A stretch of DNA of 64,000 nt, taken from contig NZ_JAOQJP010000006.1 of assembly GCF_025567305.1 (NCBI RefSeq), positions 93,792 through 157,791 on the forward strand, given 5' to 3'. This document shows, piece after piece, positions 61,963-64,000 of the stretch. A model generated the notes under the pieces. The model was not told the DNA's origin, did not search any database, and saw nothing but the letters and a program-made list of their open reading frames with translations. Made by a program: the position numbers and the translations under genes. Positions within the stretch are counted from its first letter, which is position 1. Each line of letters begins with the position of its first letter. This DNA is from Lentihominibacter butyricus. Its GTDB lineage: Bacteria; Bacillota; Clostridia; Peptostreptococcales; Anaerovoracaceae.

Positions 61963-63186
61963 TTACATATCGCGCGGCGGTTCTGTTTCGGTGCGTTTTG
62001 CACGGGATTCCTTGCCGGAAGCCCACTTCACCACGAAAACCTGTATGATACCGGCAAGCGGAACGGCCAGGATCATGCCGAGTATGCCGCCGAAGTACCC
62101 GAAAACGCTGACTGCCAGAAGCACCATGAGCGGATGGAGACCAGTCGAGGAGCCGACGACTTTCGGATAGATGAAGTTGGCGTCGATCTGCTGTATGGCA
62201 AAAAGTATCGCGATCGCCAGGACGCCGTGCCAGAATCCTCCGGTGCAGAGCCCCATAAGAAAAGCGGGGATCATACCGATCACCGGTCCGAAATACGGTA
62301 TCACATTCGAGATGCCGGCAAATATACCTATAAATACCGCAGCTTCCAGCCCCATGATAGAAAGCCCGATCGATGACAGCACTGCGACGATCAGAGCGTC
62401 TAGCAGCGCGCCTCTGATGAATCTTGACAGTACGGCATTCATTTCACTCAGAGTTTCGATAAGGACTGCGTGCCCTTTCTGCGGCATCACCAGATGCATG
62501 AACTTTCTCCACAGACCGAGGAAAAACTGCTTGTCCTTCATCAGGTATATGCTTATGATGATCCCGACCAGGATATCGAGCAGGCTGCCGCTGATGCTTG
62601 TGAAAAATGAAATGACGGATGAGGCACTGACATTGTTGCCGATCCATTTCATTACGGCGTCGGTCACCTCGGTCATTTTGTCAGAGAGGATACCGGCAGG
62701 GATATTGGTGGTTATCCATCTCTGGAAAATACTTTCGTATTTCATTATCCCGGCAAGCAGATCAGATACGGTCGTAGGTATATCAGCCACGGAAACTTTG
62801 CCAAGTATCATGGCGGCGAAGCCGTATATCAGCGCAATGACAGCTGCGATCACAAGCAGGTAAGTGAGGATCACACTCAGAAGATGACGCGTATTGTGAC
62901 GTTTATCCGCCTTGACAGGGTCGGATGGCAGCTGCATTACACGGCTCATCAGTCTGGAATCGATAAGTTCGGCGAGCGGATTCAGCAGATAAGCCAGTAT
63001 GAGACCTAGAATAAGCGGCCAGAACGCATCAAGCAGTGTGCAGATGATTTTGTACAGGATCGAGGATATATTCCCCAGGTTTTTGATTATAAAATACATG
63101 AGACACAAAAGCGCAGCATTGAATACTATAAAAAAGCTGCCCTTCATGAAATTGCGGTCTTTAAGTAATTCTTTCAGTTTATCCAT
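61963..63186 (-). CDS. AI-2E family transporter (PerM type)
   Basis: 407 residues. Eight hydrophobic segments, with the family's central long hydrophilic region and the conserved GALLDALIVAVLSSIGL and FAGISNVIPYFGPVIG blocks. The name AI-2E covers exporters of many small molecules, so autoinducer export is not implied. GGAGG precedes the start on the minus strand. It is convergent to the malic enzyme gene. Confidence 0.9.
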   Translation of the reverse strand: MDKLKELLKDRNFMKGSFFIVFNAALLCLMYFIIKNLGNISSILYKIICTLLDAFWPLILGLILAYLLNPLAELIDSRLMSRVMQLPSDPVKADKRHNTRHLLSVILTYLLVIAAVIALIYGFAAMILGKVSVADIPTTVSDLLAGIMKYESIFQRWITTNIPAGILSDKMTEVTDAVMKWIGNNVSASSVISFFTSISGSLLDILVGIIISIYLMKDKQFFLGLWRKFMHLVMPQKGHAVLIETLSEMNAVLSRFIRGALLDALIVAVLSSIGLSIMGLEAAVFIGIFAGISNVIPYFGPVIGMIPAFLMGLCTGGFWHGVLAIAILFAIQQIDANFIYPKVVGSSTGLHPLMVLLAVSVFGYFGGILGMILAVPLAGIIQVFVVKWASGKESRAKRTETEPPRDM

Positions 63187-63209
63187 ATATATTCCTCCGA
63201 TATCAGATA

Positions 63210-63238
63210 ATTATATAATAAGGAGCCTGCTGCATCAA
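63210..63238 (-). promoter_or_regulatory. Promoter of the AI-2E family gene
   Basis: Read on the minus strand: TTGATG (63233-63238), 17-base spacer, TATAAT (63210-63215). Confidence 0.7.
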
Positions 63239-63421
63239 TACATTATATATGCAAAACTGCACATATAGGGAGGTTGGACATAATGGCGGGTTTTAATACA
63301 CGAAGAAGTATGCATATTATAGAAGCGTGTATCCTATATGTCGAAAGCCTGTAAAATCAATGCACAGAGCCTGTGAGTGACAAAAATACACTATAAAACA
63401 ATAAAAAAATGAGAAAAGCGG

Positions 63422-63450
63422 TTGACAGCAGAGTATAACTTTGGTAATAT
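63422..63450 (+). promoter_or_regulatory. rRNA operon promoter P1
   Basis: TTGACA (63422-63427), 17-base spacer, TAATAT (63445-63450), followed by a long rRNA leader. Confidence 0.85.
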
Positions 63451-63527
63451 AAACAAGCTGTCGCACAGATGCGGTAACGCAAAACGAGGTCAGCGAAAAT
63501 TCATCGAAAAAAGATGAAAAAAAGTAG

Positions 63528-63556
63528 TTGACAAACGAAGCGACATGCGATATACT
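63528..63556 (+). promoter_or_regulatory. rRNA operon promoter P2
   Basis: TTGACA (63528-63533), 17-base spacer, TATACT (63551-63556). Tandem promoters about 105 bases apart are typical of rRNA operons. The leader that follows (to about 63835) has an antiterminator-type TTGAAAACT stretch at about 63602 and no gene. Confidence 0.88.
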
Positions 63557-63835
63557 GAAAAAGCTCGCCAAGAGCGAGCGAGATCGAAAGATCGAGAACA
63601 TTGAAAACTTCATAGTGTAGAAATTTAAGTCGAAAAAACAGCAATAAGCTGAAAGATTTAAAAGAGAAACTATACACAACCAGAGAATGGTAAAAGTAAA
63701 GTTTCCGGCAATTTCTAAAAAAGACAATGATTCGGATAAGAAAGAATCGAGTAGCGAAAAACAAAAGCTAAGCGTTAAAGAGTTAGAAATTCAAACGATT
63801 TAAACTCTTCTGCAGAGGAAGAGATTAGATACCAT

Positions 63836-64000
<165 letters not shown>

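Noticed and set aside
63317..63764. Minus-strand open frames in the rRNA leader
   Set aside because: They run antisense through the tandem rRNA promoters and leader, are Phe/Ser/Leu-rich because of AT composition, and show no family features.

Overview
The window looks like chromosomal DNA of a Gram-positive anaerobe of the class Clostridia. The first bases of the 16S rRNA gene at the right edge read like Family XIII / Anaerovoracaceae-type clostridia (inference from a short fragment; genus not assignable). Supporting signs are sigma-A promoters of the TTGACA/TATAAT type (often extended TGn), strong AGGAGG ribosome binding sites, and Firmicutes gene orders such as rpsF-ssb-rpsR, yybS-gdpP-rplI-dnaB, prfA-sua5-rpiB-upp and rplM-rpsI. 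Nearly all genes point rightward. Exceptions are queL-like/yhhQ, ftsH, a LysR regulator and an AI-2E transporter. A run of 211 N at 30481-30691 shows that this is a scaffold.

Layout. 0-13.7 kb: a glucosaminidase, the ribosomal/ssb operon, a SHOCT-like/NfeD/SPFH membrane trio, then DUF2232, a GdpP lacking membrane helices, L9, the replicative helicase, a DnaD-like protein carrying the zinc domain of a helicase loader, and a very long membrane LysM-G5-M23 protein. 14.0-15.9 kb (minus): a probable preQ1-I riboswitch controlling a radical SAM protein (QueL candidate) and a YhhQ queuosine-precursor transporter. 16-21.4 kb: prfA, a 168-bp tandem duplication, sua5, rpiB, upp, tyrS. 21.4-24.3 kb: a non-coding four-unit element, then an acyl-CoA synthetase and a thioesterase. 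24.6-29.2 kb: ftsH, LysR and fabF. 29-31 kb: an immunity-like multidomain protein, the gap, and an orphan sortase-type tail. 31.0-32.2 kb: rplM-rpsI.

Accessory stretch, 32.4-43.4 kb. An AT-rich two-gene cassette encodes ASCH-PIN-GNAT-PUA-like and ASCH proteins. It is followed by a self-regulated TetR, a KTR protein, DUF3795, a decayed MATE gene and an AraC/ABC-exporter operon. Then comes a 0.7-kb region with a duplicated cluster of perfect DnaA boxes, a PAS/sigma-54 activator, and a group II intron sitting just after that activator's terminator and abutting a second orphan sortase tail. A second copy of the 266-nt four-unit element lies just beyond.

43.8-64 kb: an AraC/APC permease/amidohydrolase/DUF3237 catabolic unit; a lipid-linked polymer flippase with a DUF368 (undecaprenyl-phosphate translocase family) protein and an MBL hydrolase; the paired radical SAM/DUF4130 DNA-repair-like genes; AIM24-like protein, sirtuin, SurE, isochorismatase-like, thiolase, GlnRS, malic enzyme; an AI-2E family transporter; and two consensus rRNA promoters leading into 16S rRNA.

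Most worth following up: the ASCH-PIN-GNAT cassette, the two spacing-conserved 266-nt elements, the duplicated DnaA-box cluster far from any dnaA, the DnaD/helicase-loader-zinc fusion without an AAA+ partner, and the riboswitch-controlled queuosine salvage pair. All functional statements come from reading the sequence and remembered family features; no searches were run.
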